NCBI GenBank assembly: GCA_902795345.1
Contig: CADBKO010000004.1
Span: forward strand, 1 to 64,000
Direction: 5' to 3'
Length of the DNA: 64,000 nt
Source of the DNA: Oscillospiraceae bacterium
GTDB taxonomy: Bacteria; Bacillota; Clostridia; Oscillospirales; Oscillospiraceae
Shown: piece after piece, positions 41,999-50,910 of the stretch
Numbering within the stretch: position 1 is the first letter of the stretch
Layout of the letters: the number at the start of each line of letters is the position of its first letter
Translations under genes and position numbers: made by a program
The notes under the pieces: model-generated
What the model saw: only the letters and a program-made list of their open reading frames with translations
What the model was told of the DNA's origin: nothing
Database searches by the model: none

Positions 41999-42705
41999 GT
42001 CGCAGCCTCGATCGCTTTCTTCAGGTCGATGGCGCCGGTATAGTACGCCTTCCCGATGATGGCGCCGTAAAGCCCTCCGGCCTTCAGCGCGGCGATATCC
42101 TCCAGGGTGGAGACCCCGCCGGAGGCGATGATGTTCAGCTTGAGGGCCTCCGTCAGCTCCCGGTAGAGGGAGCGGTTGGCGCCCTGCATGGCTCCGTCCC
42201 GGGAGATGTCCGTGCAGATGAGGGTCTCCACTCCCAGCTCCTCCATATGGCGGCAGAAGTCCAGGGCGGGGAGGGAGGTCTTTTCCGTCCAGCCCCGGAT
42301 GGCCACAAAGCCGTCCCGGAAGTCCGCGCCCACGGCGACGGCGCCCCCGAAGGCAGCCACCGCCTCCTTCAGAAAGCCCTCGTCCGTCACGGCGGCGGTG
42401 CCCAGGATGACCCGCTTTGCCCCCGCGGAGAGATAGGCTTCCGCCGCGGCCATGCTGCGGACGCCGCCCCCCACCTCCGTAAAGAGGCCGGAGGAAGCCA
42501 GGGCCCGGACCGTTTCCAGGTTGGGGGTAGCGCCGCTGCGGGCGCCCTCCAGGTCCACCACATGGAGGCAGCTTGCCCCGGCGGCGCGGAAATCCGCCGC
42601 CAGAGCGGGCGGATCCTCGCTGTAAACGGTCATCTGTGCGTAGTCCCCCTGATAAAGGCGCACCGCCTTCCCCTCAAAGAGGTCAATGGCAGGGAATACT
42701 AGCAT
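41995..42705 (-). CDS. hisA: ProFAR isomerase
   Basis: A 236-residue barrel enzyme (phosphoribosylformimino-AICAR ribotide isomerase), step 4 of the pathway. The catalytic aspartates are in [14 protein letters not shown] and [13 protein letters not shown]. Phosphate-binding motifs EVGGGVRSM and [11 protein letters not shown] are present. It overlaps hisH by 7 bp and hisF by 4 bp, indicating coupled translation. Confidence 0.95.
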   Translation of the reverse strand: MLVFPAIDLFEGKAVRLYQGDYAQMTVYSEDPPALAADFRAAGASCLHVVDLEGARSGATPNLETVRALASSGLFTEVGGGVRSMAAAEAYLSAGAKRVILGTAAVTDEGFLKEAVAAFGGAVAVGADFRDGFVAIRGWTEKTSLPALDFCRHMEELGVETLICTDISRDGAMQGANRSLYRELTEALKLNIIASGGVSTLEDIAALKAGGLYGAIIGKAYYTGAIDLKKAIEAAT

Positions 42706-43325
42706 GCTCCCGCCTCCTTTCCGCAGAAGGCCCGGAGCATGTCCAGACCCACCCGGCCGCTCTTTTCCGGGTGGAACTGAGTGCCGTAGACATTATCCTT
42801 CCAGACCGCAGCGGTGAGACTCGCGCCGTAGTCGGTGACGGCGGCGGTATTCTCCTCGCAGCCCACGGCGGCATAGGAGTGGACAAAGTAGACGTAGGCC
42901 CCCTCCTTCGTATGCCGGAAGATGGGGCAGGCCTCCCCCGTGAAATGCAGGGCGTTCCAGCCGATGTGGGGGATCTTCAGCTCCGGCGGGATGCGCTCGG
43001 AAATAGCCCGCACCTGGCCGGGGATCAGCCCCAGGCCGGGGTGGAGGCCGTATTCATAGCTCTCGTCAAAGAGGAGCTGCATCCCCAGGCAGATGCCCAG
43101 CAGGGGCGTGCCCTTCTTCGCAGCCTCGATCACCACGTCCGCCAGGCCGCTCATGCGGAGGGCCTCCGCCGCGTCCCCGAAGGCGCCCACGCCGGGGAGC
43201 ACCAGCCGGTCGGCGCGCAGCAGCTTTTCCGGCTCGCCGGTGGCCATGGCTTCCTCCCCGATGGCGGCGAAGGAGCTCGTGAGGGAAAAGAGGTTCCCCA
43301 CTCCGTAATCCACGATGGCGACCAT
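42699..43325 (-). CDS. hisH: Imidazole glycerol phosphate synthase, glutaminase subunit
   Basis: A 208-residue class I glutamine amidotransferase feeding ammonia to HisF. It starts MVAIVDYGVGNL; the longer frame upstream is antiparallel noise. The catalytic cysteine lies in LLGICLGMQLLF, and the His-Glu pair in GTQFHPEKSG. The ATG shares one base with the hisB stop codon. Length and motifs are normal. Confidence 0.96.
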   Translation of the reverse strand: MVAIVDYGVGNLFSLTSSFAAIGEEAMATGEPEKLLRADRLVLPGVGAFGDAAEALRMSGLADVVIEAAKKGTPLLGICLGMQLLFDESYEYGLHPGLGLIPGQVRAISERIPPELKIPHIGWNALHFTGEACPIFRHTKEGAYVYFVHSYAAVGCEENTAAVTDYGASLTAAVWKDNVYGTQFHPEKSGRVGLDMLRAFCGKEAGAC

Positions 43326-43912
43326 CACAGCGTTCCTTTCGTACTGGGCACCTCGTCCCCCAGAGAAGGGTCGATGGCGCAGGCTTTCCGCAGGGTCCGG
43401 GCGGCGGATTTGAAGACCCCTTCGATGATGTGGTGGGAGTTCATGCCCGCCAGCTGCCGGATGTGGAGGGTACATGCAGCGCTGCGCACGAAGGCGGCCC
43501 AGAATTCCGCCACCAGCTCCGTGTCGAAATCCCCCACCTTCTGGGCGGGGATATTTAGCTCGCAGGCGAGGTAAGCCCGCCCGGAGATGTCCGCGGCGGT
43601 GAGGATCAGGGCTTCGTCCATGGGCAGGGTGGTGTCGCCGTAGCGCGCGATGCCCTTCTTGTCCCCCAGGGCTTCCCGGAAGGCCTGCCCCAGGCAGATG
43701 CCGATGTCCTCCACGGAATGATGCGCGTCCACCTGGGTGTCCCCCAGGCACTTCACCCTGAGGTCGAAGCGCCCGTGGCGCGCGAACAGGGTCAGCATAT
43801 GGTCCAGGAAGCCGACGCCGCTCTGAATGTCGCTGACGCCGCTCCTATCCAGGGCCAGAGCCAGGGAGATGTCCGTCTCGGCGGTTTTGCGTTCGATGCT
43901 GGCTTTTCTCAT
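43325..43912 (-). CDS. hisB: Imidazoleglycerol-phosphate dehydratase
   Basis: A 195-residue monofunctional dehydratase (step 6). Manganese-binding histidine motifs are GFLDHMLTLFARHG, DAHHSVEDIGICLG and GMNSHHIIEGVFKSAARTL. It lacks the phosphatase domain of enterobacterial HisB, consistent with the separate PHP phosphatase at the end of the operon. It overlaps hisC by 4 bp. Confidence 0.95.
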   Translation of the reverse strand: MRKASIERKTAETDISLALALDRSGVSDIQSGVGFLDHMLTLFARHGRFDLRVKCLGDTQVDAHHSVEDIGICLGQAFREALGDKKGIARYGDTTLPMDEALILTAADISGRAYLACELNIPAQKVGDFDTELVAEFWAAFVRSAACTLHIRQLAGMNSHHIIEGVFKSAARTLRKACAIDPSLGDEVPSTKGTL

Positions 43913-44976
43913 GTGCGTTCCTCCAATATGGCCTTGATGGCCTCCACCAGGGCGTCCATCTGGTCTTCGGTGCCGATGGTGATGCGGTTGTAGTCGTCGA
44001 TGCGGGGCTTGTCGAAATGCCGCACCAGGACGCCCCGCTCCTTCAGCTTGCGGTAAAGCTCCCCGCCGGAGATGCGGTCCGAGCGGGCAAAGAGGAAATT
44101 GGCCTTGGAATCCGTCAGGCGGAAGCCCAGGGCCTTCAGCCTTTCGGCGGTTAGCTCCCGCACCCGGATGATCTCGGCGCAGTTACGCTGCGTATAGCTC
44201 TCCTCCAGCACCGTCCCCAGCCCCAGGGCCAGGGTCAGGGAGTTGACGTTATAGGGGTTCGTGGAATAGCGCAGGGTGTTCAGGTCCCCGATCAACGCCT
44301 CGCAGCCCACGGCGAAGCCCAGCCGCGCCCCCGCCATGCTGCGGGATTTGGAGAAGGTCCGGGTCACCAGCAGATTGGGGTATTTCTTGATGAGGGGGAT
44401 GCAGCTGACGCCCCCGAAGTCGATGTAGGCTTCGTCCACCACCACCACCCGGTCCGGGTCGGAAGCCAGGATGCCCTCGATGGCCTCGACGGGCAGCAGC
44501 ATCCCCGTGGGGGCGTTGGGGTTGGCGATAAACACCGTGCCCCTTGCGCGGCAATAGTCCTCCGGGTCGATGGAAAAGTCTGCTTTCAGGGGGATCTCCC
44601 GGTAGGGGATGCCGCTGAGCTGGCAGAAAACGGGATAGAAGCCATAGGTGACGTCGGGAAAGACGGCGGGGTGGTCAGCGTCACAGAAGGCCATGAAGGC
44701 GAAATTCAGCACCTCGTCGGAACCGTTTGCCAGGACGATCTCCTCCGGCCTGACCCCGCAGAGGAAGCCGAGGGCCCGCCGCAGCTCCACCCCTTCCGGG
44801 TCGGAATACAGCTCTGGGGAGCGGGTGTGCTCCCGGGCGTAGAGCAGGGCCTTGGGGGAGGGGGGAAAGGGGTTCTCGTTGGTGTTCAGCTTCACCAGCT
44901 GCTGCTTGTCCCCCGGCTGCTCGCCCGGGACATAGGGGGTGAGGGCGTCGAACTTATGGCTGAAAAACCGGCTCAT
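43909..44976 (-). CDS. hisC: Histidinol-phosphate aminotransferase
   Basis: A 355-residue PLP aminotransferase (step 7). Motifs are KLNTNENPFPPSPKAL, VLANGSDEVL, FIANPNAPTG, VVDEAYIDFGG and the PLP lysine in TRTFSKSRSMAGARLG. It starts 13 bp after hisD and overlaps hisB by 4 bp. Confidence 0.95.
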   Translation of the reverse strand: MSRFFSHKFDALTPYVPGEQPGDKQQLVKLNTNENPFPPSPKALLYAREHTRSPELYSDPEGVELRRALGFLCGVRPEEIVLANGSDEVLNFAFMAFCDADHPAVFPDVTYGFYPVFCQLSGIPYREIPLKADFSIDPEDYCRARGTVFIANPNAPTGMLLPVEAIEGILASDPDRVVVVDEAYIDFGGVSCIPLIKKYPNLLVTRTFSKSRSMAGARLGFAVGCEALIGDLNTLRYSTNPYNVNSLTLALGLGTVLEESYTQRNCAEIIRVRELTAERLKALGFRLTDSKANFLFARSDRISGGELYRKLKERGVLVRHFDKPRIDDYNRITIGTEDQMDALVEAIKAILEERT

Positions 44977-44989
44977 GCTTCATCCCTCC

Positions 44990-46279
44990 TCAAGGCTCGA
45001 TGTCCCCGGTTCTGATGACGGCGCTGCGGGCATGTCCCGTCAGCCCCTCCACCTCCGCGAACCGGGCCACGTCCGCCGCGGCGGCGGCCTGGGCTTCCCG
45101 GGTATAATAGATGTACTGGGATTTCTTCACGAAGTCGTCCACGCTGAGGGGGCTGGAAAAGCGGGCCGTGCCCCCGGTGGGGAGGGTGTGGTTGGGCCCG
45201 GCCATATAGTCCCCCATGGCCTCCGGGCAGCTTCGGCCCAGAAAGACGCTCCCCGCGTGGCGTATCTCCGCCAGGTGGTCGAAGGGGTCGTCCAGGCAGA
45301 GCTCCAGATGCTCCGGGGCGATCTCGTTGGCGATGGCGATGGCGGCTTTCAGATCCTCCGCCACGATGATCTTGCCGTTGTTCTCGATGGAAGCCCGGGC
45401 GATCTCCTCCCGGGCCAGCCCGGGCAGCTGGGCTTCGATCTCCCGCTGCACCGCTTCCGCCAGGGCCGGGGAATCCGTCACCAGCACGGCGGCGGCATTC
45501 TTGTCGTGCTCCGCCTGGCTCAGCATATCCGCCGCCAGATAGCGGGGGTCGCTCTTGGCGTCGGAGACCACCAGGATCTCGCTGGGTCCGGCGATCATGT
45601 CGATGGCGACCTGGCCGAAGACCTGCTTTTTCGCCTCCGCCACAAAGGCCCCGCCGGGCCCCACGATCTTGTCCACCCGCGGCACCGTCTCCGTGCCGTA
45701 GGCCAGGGCGGCCACGGCCTGGGCGCCCCCCAGCTTGAAGACCCGGTCCACCCCGGCGACCTTCGCCGCCGCCAGGATGGCGGGGGAGATGGTCCCGTCG
45801 GGCAGAGCGGGAGTGACCATGCAAATCTCGCCGCAGCCTGCCAGGGAGGCGGGGATGGCGTTCATCAGCACCGTGGAGGCCAGGGGCGTGCCGCTGCCGC
45901 TGCCGGGCACGCAGATGCCCACCCGTTCCAGGGGGATCACCCGCTGGCCCACCACCAGGCCCGGCTGCTGGGTCATGACGTAGCCGCTGCGCAGCTGCTT
46001 TGCGTGATAGGCCCGGATGTTGGCCCCGGCCCGTTCCAGCACCCCCAGGAATTCCGGCGATACCTTTGCCATGGCCGCTTCCAGCTCGTCGGGCGTCACT
46101 TCCAGCCCTACCAGTTTCACATGGTCGAACTTCTCCTCGAAGCGGCGCAGGGCCTTGTCCCCCTCTGCGCGCACGGCCTGGATGATCTCCGCCACGGCGC
46201 CGGAAACGTCGGCGGTGGCGGTGCTCCTCTCGAAAATGGCCGAATTGGGCTCCTCCCCGTATTTCATGATGCGGATCAT
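44990..46279 (-). CDS. hisD: Histidinol dehydrogenase
   Basis: A 429-residue NAD- and zinc-dependent enzyme oxidising histidinol to histidine (last two steps). Typical motifs are VCVPGSGSGTPLASTVLMNAIPA (split as GTPLAST and MNAIPA), DKIVGPGGAFVAEAKKQVFG, MIAGPSEILVV, AEHDKNAAAVLVT and the C-terminal GPNHTLPTGGTARFSS. Two glycine-rich and His residues of the active site are present. It overlaps hisG by 4 bp. Confidence 0.95.
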   Translation of the reverse strand: MIRIMKYGEEPNSAIFERSTATADVSGAVAEIIQAVRAEGDKALRRFEEKFDHVKLVGLEVTPDELEAAMAKVSPEFLGVLERAGANIRAYHAKQLRSGYVMTQQPGLVVGQRVIPLERVGICVPGSGSGTPLASTVLMNAIPASLAGCGEICMVTPALPDGTISPAILAAAKVAGVDRVFKLGGAQAVAALAYGTETVPRVDKIVGPGGAFVAEAKKQVFGQVAIDMIAGPSEILVVSDAKSDPRYLAADMLSQAEHDKNAAAVLVTDSPALAEAVQREIEAQLPGLAREEIARASIENNGKIIVAEDLKAAIAIANEIAPEHLELCLDDPFDHLAEIRHAGSVFLGRSCPEAMGDYMAGPNHTLPTGGTARFSSPLSVDDFVKKSQYIYYTREAQAAAAADVARFAEVEGLTGHARSAVIRTGDIEP

Positions 46280-46905
46280 GCTTTTTCCTCCGTTTGATCC
46301 AGGATCCCTGCCCGGATGGCCTCGATCTCGGCCCGGCAGAATTCATAGCTTGCCTTGTTGGTGATGAGCCTCGCGCTGATGGGCAATATCTCCGCGATCA
46401 CCGCCAGCCCGTTCTCCCGCAGGGTGGTGCCCGTCTCCACGATGTCCACGATCACGTCGCTGAGGCCCAGCAGGGGGGCCAGCTCGATGGAGCCGTTGAG
46501 GTGGATGATGTCGATGTCCCGTCCCAGGGAGGCGTAGTATTCCCCGGCGATCCGGTCGAATTTGGTGGCCACCCGCAGCTTCCGCCGGGGGTCGTCCCGG
46601 AAATCCTTGGGTCCGGCCACCGCCATGCGGCAGATGCCGGTCTTCAGGTCCAGCAGCTCATACACGTCCGGAACGTGTTCCAGCAGGATGTCCTTGCCTG
46701 CCACCCCCACGTCGGCGGCGCCCCGCTCCACATAGACCGCCACATCGGAGGGCTTCACCCAGAAATAGCGGACACCCTTTTCCTCGTTTTCAAATACCAG
46801 CTTCCGGTTCTCCTCCAGGATGCCGGGGCAGGGGAAACCGGCCCGGGCGAACATGGCATAGACCTTTTCCCCCAGCCGGCCCTTGGGCAGCGCGATATTA
46901 AGCAT
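46276..46905 (-). CDS. hisG: ATP phosphoribosyltransferase, short form
   Basis: A 209-residue catalytic subunit committing ATP and PRPP to histidine synthesis. It begins LNIALPKGRLGEKVY, has RKLRVATKFDRIAGEYY and the PRPP-binding VDIVETGTTLRENGL. The short form lacks the C-terminal histidine-binding domain and needs HisZ, whose gene overlaps by 8 bp upstream. Feedback control therefore acts through the HisZG complex. Confidence 0.95.
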   Translation of the reverse strand: MLNIALPKGRLGEKVYAMFARAGFPCPGILEENRKLVFENEEKGVRYFWVKPSDVAVYVERGAADVGVAGKDILLEHVPDVYELLDLKTGICRMAVAGPKDFRDDPRRKLRVATKFDRIAGEYYASLGRDIDIIHLNGSIELAPLLGLSDVIVDIVETGTTLRENGLAVIAEILPISARLITNKASYEFCRAEIEAIRAGILDQTEEKA

Positions 46906-48004
46906 CCCGGTCCTCCTTCTCCGTCAGGCGGCGCACTTCGCCGAAAACGCCGCGGTCCGGTTCCCGCTGCTGGGCCATCACCGTCTTGCCCGCCGCTGTG
47001 AGAGCCCGCGTTTCCCGGCAGACCCGGGCGGGGGAGACGCTTTCGTCATAGAGCAGCAGCACGTCCGCATCCGGCGTAGTGTCCTCCGGCACGATCCGTT
47101 CCAGCTCGTCCAGGTACACGGCGAAGCCGATGGCCCCGGCGCTGCGGCCCATTTTCCGCATCAGCCTGTCGTACTGCCCCCCCGAGAGGACGCCTGCGGG
47201 AACGCCGTAGACGAAGCCCCGGAAGACGATGCCGTTGTAATACTGCATGTCGTTTACCACGCTGAAGTCGATGCGCAGCATGTCCTCCAGCCCCGCGGCC
47301 CGGAACCCCTCCGCCAGGGCTTCCAGCTGCTTCACCGCCCCCTTGGGGCAGGGAAGGGCCCGCAGCAGGGGCAGCACCTCCTCCGGGCTGCCGCCCGCGG
47401 CGGCCAGCTTTTCCAGCTGCTGCGCCTTTTCCGCCTCGGCCCCCGCCTCCCGGCAGAGGGCGCGCAGCTCGTGGAGGTTCTTGGCCCCGATGCATTTCAG
47501 CAGCTTCCGCCGCGTCTCCTCCGGCACGCCCAGCCCTTCCGTCAGCGCCCCGAGGATGTCCAGCTGGGAGATCTCCAGGACGCAGCGGTCCGAGATGCGC
47601 CGCAGGCTTTCCGCCGCCAGGAGCAGCACCTCCAGGATGCAGTAGTCGTCGATGGGGCCGATACATTCCAGCCCCGTCTGGGGGATCTCACGGAAGGCCC
47701 GGCTGCTGCCCGCGGTGCGGTAGACATTTTCGTTGTAAAAGACCTTGCGGACGCTGTCGGTCCGGTCCGGGCTCCCCCGGACTATGGAAAGGGTCACGTC
47801 CGGCTTCAGGGCCATCAGCTTCCCGTTCAGGTCCGTGAAGGTCAGCACGTTTTCGGAAACAAGAAAATCCTTGTTTCCGGCATAAAGATCGTATTCCTCG
47901 AATTTGCTCATGCGGTACTGGGCGTAGCCGTACTGCCGGTACAGTGCCCGGAGCTTCAGCAGCGTCCGTTCCTCGCTGGTGAGCGCGCTGACAACAGGGT
48001 CCAT
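46898..48004 (-). CDS. hisZ: ATP phosphoribosyltransferase regulatory subunit
   Basis: A 368-residue histidyl-tRNA-synthetase-like protein without synthetase function. It partners with short HisG. HisRS-like motifs remain: LRALYRQYGYAQYRMSKFEEYDLY, LKPDVTLSIVR, REIPQTGLECIG, FSVVNDMQYYNGIVFRGFVYG and SGGQYDRLMRKMG. The anticodon-binding domain is shortened to about 70 residues. It is the first gene of the histidine operon; the promoter and a long palindrome lie directly upstream. Confidence 0.93.
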   Translation of the reverse strand: MDPVVSALTSEERTLLKLRALYRQYGYAQYRMSKFEEYDLYAGNKDFLVSENVLTFTDLNGKLMALKPDVTLSIVRGSPDRTDSVRKVFYNENVYRTAGSSRAFREIPQTGLECIGPIDDYCILEVLLLAAESLRRISDRCVLEISQLDILGALTEGLGVPEETRRKLLKCIGAKNLHELRALCREAGAEAEKAQQLEKLAAAGGSPEEVLPLLRALPCPKGAVKQLEALAEGFRAAGLEDMLRIDFSVVNDMQYYNGIVFRGFVYGVPAGVLSGGQYDRLMRKMGRSAGAIGFAVYLDELERIVPEDTTPDADVLLLYDESVSPARVCRETRALTAAGKTVMAQQREPDRGVFGEVRRLTEKEDRDA

Positions 48005-48048
48005 AAGTCCCTCCCGTGCATCGGGCCGCAGGCCGCGGCCCTTGGATG

Positions 48049-48083
48049 TTTAGCATGATAGCACGTTATCACGCTAAAGTAAA
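48049..48083 (-). promoter_or_regulatory. Histidine operon promoter with overlapping palindromic operator
   Basis: On the minus strand TTTACT and TATCAT are separated by 17 bp (48083 to 48055). The -10 and spacer lie inside a 30-bp palindrome at 48049-48078. Its arms TTTAGCGTGATA and TATCATGCTAAA match at 11 of 12 positions around a 6-base centre. This geometry suggests a repressor site that blocks polymerase. A histidine-responsive TrpR-like regulator (YerC/HisR type) is a possible ligand, inferred only from the target genes. No His T-box is present. Confidence 0.75.
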
Positions 48084-48127
48084 GCCCCTGCCGCAAATTT
48101 GTCGCTTTGCACAGGAAACCGGAAGAA

Positions 48128-48160
48128 AAGGGGCGGCCAGATTGTGTCAGCCGCCCCCTT
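48128..48160 (-). terminator. Terminator of the glycosidase-cupin operon
   Basis: The arms GGGGCGGC and GCCGCCCC (48130-48137, 48150-48157) run on the minus strand into TTTTCTTCC, shortly after the cupin stop codon. Confidence 0.7.
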
Positions 48161-48173
48161 TCGCATCGCTATC

Positions 48174-48695
48174 CTACTCGTCGAACCCCACGTCCTGCCA
48201 GAAGCTCATGACCGCTTCGGGGATGGAGGCCTTCTCCTCCGGCGTCAGGTATTCCCAGAGGAACTTTTCCGTCTTCGGGTTGGCCTCCTGCACCTCCACG
48301 AAGAGCCAGGGGCGGGTGCAGCGGTTGACGTGGTAGAAGCCGTGGGGTGTGCCGCCGGGGATGCGCAGGCAGCAGCTTCGGGTGATGACGTGCTTTTCCA
48401 TCTCCGGGCCGAAGCACATCTCCACCTCCGCGCCCAGGTCCCAGGGGTATTCCGGGTCGCTGCCGAACAGGAAGAGGATCTCGTTTTCCTTGTGCATATG
48501 GGGCGGATGCCCCACGATCCGCTGGCCCGGCGCGGGCCCCGGTTCCTTCGTCTCGTCAAAGGGCATGTTCCAGTGGATGGAATAGCTGCACCGGAACACC
48601 GGCAGGTCGTCCAGCTTGGCGACCCAGGGCAGGGGACGCCCCTTGGGGAAATCCATGGATTCGGAATAGATGATGCAGTCGTCGTATTTGCCCAT
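48174..48695 (-). CDS. Cupin-like protein, paralogue of 7678-8163
   Basis: The start at 48695 (MGKYDDCIIYSESMDF) follows AAGGAGG; the longer frame is antisense-type noise over the upstream gene. The 173-residue protein has a cupin-type His motif (PPHMHKENEILF), an acidic strand after GSDPEYPWDLG, and the second motif IPGGTPHGFYHV. The blocks line up with those of the cupin at 7678-8163. It lies 17 nt after a glycosidase-like gene, so the pair is co-transcribed. A role in sugar binding or epimerisation is possible but not shown. Confidence 0.72.
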   Translation of the reverse strand: MGKYDDCIIYSESMDFPKGRPLPWVAKLDDLPVFRCSYSIHWNMPFDETKEPGPAPGQRIVGHPPHMHKENEILFLFGSDPEYPWDLGAEVEMCFGPEMEKHVITRSCCLRIPGGTPHGFYHVNRCTRPWLFVEVQEANPKTEKFLWEYLTPEEKASIPEAVMSFWQDVGFDE

Positions 48696-48712
48696 GACCT
48701 CCGCCTCCTTAT

Positions 48713-50485
48713 TTATTCTCCGTTCTTTTCCATGTCCTCCGTGAGCATCCTCCCCAGGATGGTGTAGACGCAGGCGGGCCAGCTGCCCCCGGCGAAGCCG
48801 AAGACGTTGCCCAGGATGGGGTGGATGAGGAAGGGCATGCCGAAGTCCTTGAGGGCGGTGCAGTACCGGTCCGCGATGAGCCTGCCCGCGTCCCGCCTGG
48901 CGGATTCCAGCAGACCGGCGCAGATGAAGAGCATGCTGGGGGGCACGATGTTGCCCCGGGCGATGCTCCGCCCCGTGGCCTCGAACCAGTCGGAGTCCAT
49001 GCGCTCCATGCTCAGGCCCCAGGGGCTGAGGAAGGTCCCCTCCTCCAAAAGGTCGTCGGCCAGCTTGTCCAGGATCTCCCGGGGCAGCCGGTCCCCCAGC
49101 ACGGCGGGGATATAGTGGAGGAGAGAGCCGGAGAATACCTTTTCCCCGGTCCAGGGGACGATGCCGACAAAGTGCTCCCCGTCCCACTGCTTAACCAGCA
49201 TGGCCTCCAGCATGGCCTTGGATCTCTTGTCCCATTCCGCGCCCTCCAGGGGCTTGTCCAGGAGCCGCGCCAGCTTGCCCAGGGCCTCATACAGCAGCAC
49301 CAGATAGGCGCTCAGGTCCGGGGCGGCCATCTGCATGTGGTCCATGAACAGGGTGCAGTCGTCGAAGCCGGTCTCGTCCCCGTGCTCATAGGCCACCAGG
49401 CCGTCGGCGTCCTCGTCCCGGCAGTCCAGGAACCACTGGCCCCAGGCGGCCACCGTCTTATACAGCAGCTGCAGGGTCTCCGGGCGCAGCTCCTTCTTCA
49501 GGTCCCGGTATTTCATGAGCTGGAGGATGCTCCAGCCGTGGACCGGGGGCTTGATCATCTGGGTCACGGTGGTGACGTCGTTGTAGAGGTCGGAGAACTG
49601 CCCGTAGGGGCTCACCCGGTCCAGGGGACCCAGCAGCAGATCCAGGGAGAGGTCCAGGTTGGGCTCCAGGGCCACGCTGTTCTGGCATACCTGCCACTGG
49701 GAAGCGATCTCCTGGCCGATCATGACGATCATGGTGTGGTCGATGCCCATGGTGGGGTCCGTGAGAAGGGACCAGAGGGTGTATTCCGCCCGCTCCCGCC
49801 CCTGCTCGTAGGGCTCTGCGAATTTGGGCATGGCGGCATAAAAGCTCTGCCAGTCGGCCAGCATGTCCGCCTTGGCCTCGGCGTAGGTGGGATAGGTCTC
49901 CCGGGGATAAGCGGCGTGGGTGAATTCCTCCATCGCCAGGGTGAAGCCGCCCTCGGGCCCGGCTACGGTGACGCCCCGGATGTCGCCGCTGGAGAGCTTT
50001 TCCCAGTCCCAATAGGAGCCGAAGGTGAAGCCGGAACCCTCCAGGCCCTGGAAGACCATGCTGCAGGTCCAGCGGAAGGCCGCCTCCCAGGCGCCGCCCT
50101 TCCGGGGCTTCACGGTCTCATGCTGCTCCATGCTCTTTTCAAAGCAGAGGCCCATGCCCTTGTCCCCCTGGGCCATGAGCAGGGTGGGGCTGCCGAAGGT
50201 GAAGCGCACGCTGCCGTAGCGGGTCAGCAGCGTAAGCTCCTCCGCCATCCGCTGCACCACGAAGGGGACCTTCCGCCCCTCGAAGGTGGGGAAGATGTCG
50301 ATGAGCTTGCTGCCGTCCCTGGCCCGGGCGCTGCCGCCGTGGAGCGTGGCCAGGTGCAGGGCGGACATCCCGTAGCCGTTGGCGGTGACGGAGATGCCGA
50401 ACCAGGAGCCCCGGCGCTTGAAGATGCCGCCGGTCACGGGATAGAAGCTCTTCACGTCCCGGAAAAAGGGGTCCTTCCTTTCCAT
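48713..50485 (-). CDS. Glycosidase-like protein with (alpha/alpha)6 barrel
   Basis: The start at 50485 (MERKDPFFRDVKSFYP) has AGGAGG upstream; the frame to 50527 lacks one. The 590-residue cytoplasmic protein (no signal peptide) has the aromatic- and acid-rich pattern of MGH1-like/GH63-type glycosidases. Examples are SYWDWEKLSSGDIRG, LYNDVTTVTQMIKPPVHGW, DEDADGLVAYEHGDETGFDD and GEHFVGIVPWTGEKVFSG. The acidic DETGFDD segment is a candidate catalytic site, by analogy with the family. The preferred sugar is unknown. It is followed by a cupin gene in the same operon. Confidence 0.65.
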   Translation of the reverse strand: MERKDPFFRDVKSFYPVTGGIFKRRGSWFGISVTANGYGMSALHLATLHGGSARARDGSKLIDIFPTFEGRKVPFVVQRMAEELTLLTRYGSVRFTFGSPTLLMAQGDKGMGLCFEKSMEQHETVKPRKGGAWEAAFRWTCSMVFQGLEGSGFTFGSYWDWEKLSSGDIRGVTVAGPEGGFTLAMEEFTHAAYPRETYPTYAEAKADMLADWQSFYAAMPKFAEPYEQGRERAEYTLWSLLTDPTMGIDHTMIVMIGQEIASQWQVCQNSVALEPNLDLSLDLLLGPLDRVSPYGQFSDLYNDVTTVTQMIKPPVHGWSILQLMKYRDLKKELRPETLQLLYKTVAAWGQWFLDCRDEDADGLVAYEHGDETGFDDCTLFMDHMQMAAPDLSAYLVLLYEALGKLARLLDKPLEGAEWDKRSKAMLEAMLVKQWDGEHFVGIVPWTGEKVFSGSLLHYIPAVLGDRLPREILDKLADDLLEEGTFLSPWGLSMERMDSDWFEATGRSIARGNIVPPSMLFICAGLLESARRDAGRLIADRYCTALKDFGMPFLIHPILGNVFGFAGGSWPACVYTILGRMLTEDMEKNGE

Positions 50486-50910
50486 ATCCTTATTCCTCCT
50501 ATGAATCCGGCCTGCCGCGGGCAGCACCGGTTTGATTACTGATCGTAATACTCCCTGGGGGAAGCGTCACCGCCGCCGGGCGGGGTGGGGAGGGGGCGGG
50601 TATGAGGATCAACGAAAGTGCGTGACATTTTGTAACATAATGGGTAAAGTTTTGTAATGCCGTCGATTCCGGCAGGAAAAAAACGGAAATTATCGGTTGA
50701 CGTAATGTGAACGGGTATAAGATATACCGCGAGTTATGCACAATCTCCACAAAATTGTCCACAATTCCGGAACCCCTTTAAAACAAAGGGGACCGGCGGC
50801 AAAAAAGGGGAAAAAGCCCGGGCGGGGGAATGGGCGGAGATGAAAAATGGCACGAAATGCGTCGTTGACATAAATCGCGTAAATCCGGGGATTTCAGCGA
50901 AGAAACGCCC
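50486..50910. other. Intergenic region with a DnaA-box-like cluster
   Basis: No gene is visible in this 425-bp stretch. It contains two direct TTTTGTAA repeats (about 50633 and 50652). Three 9-mers resembling DnaA boxes lie in one orientation: TTATGCACA (50734-50742), ATCTCCACA (50743-50751) and TTGTCCACA (50755-50763), at one, two and one mismatches from TTATCCACA. Flanking sequence is locally A/T-rich (50690-50770). There is no dnaA or dnaN nearby, so it is not an obvious origin. Confidence 0.4.

Noticed and set aside
50734..50763. Chromosomal replication origin
   Set aside because: Only three imperfect DnaA boxes, no dnaA/dnaN/gyr neighbours and no long AT-rich unwinding region; kept only as a box cluster.
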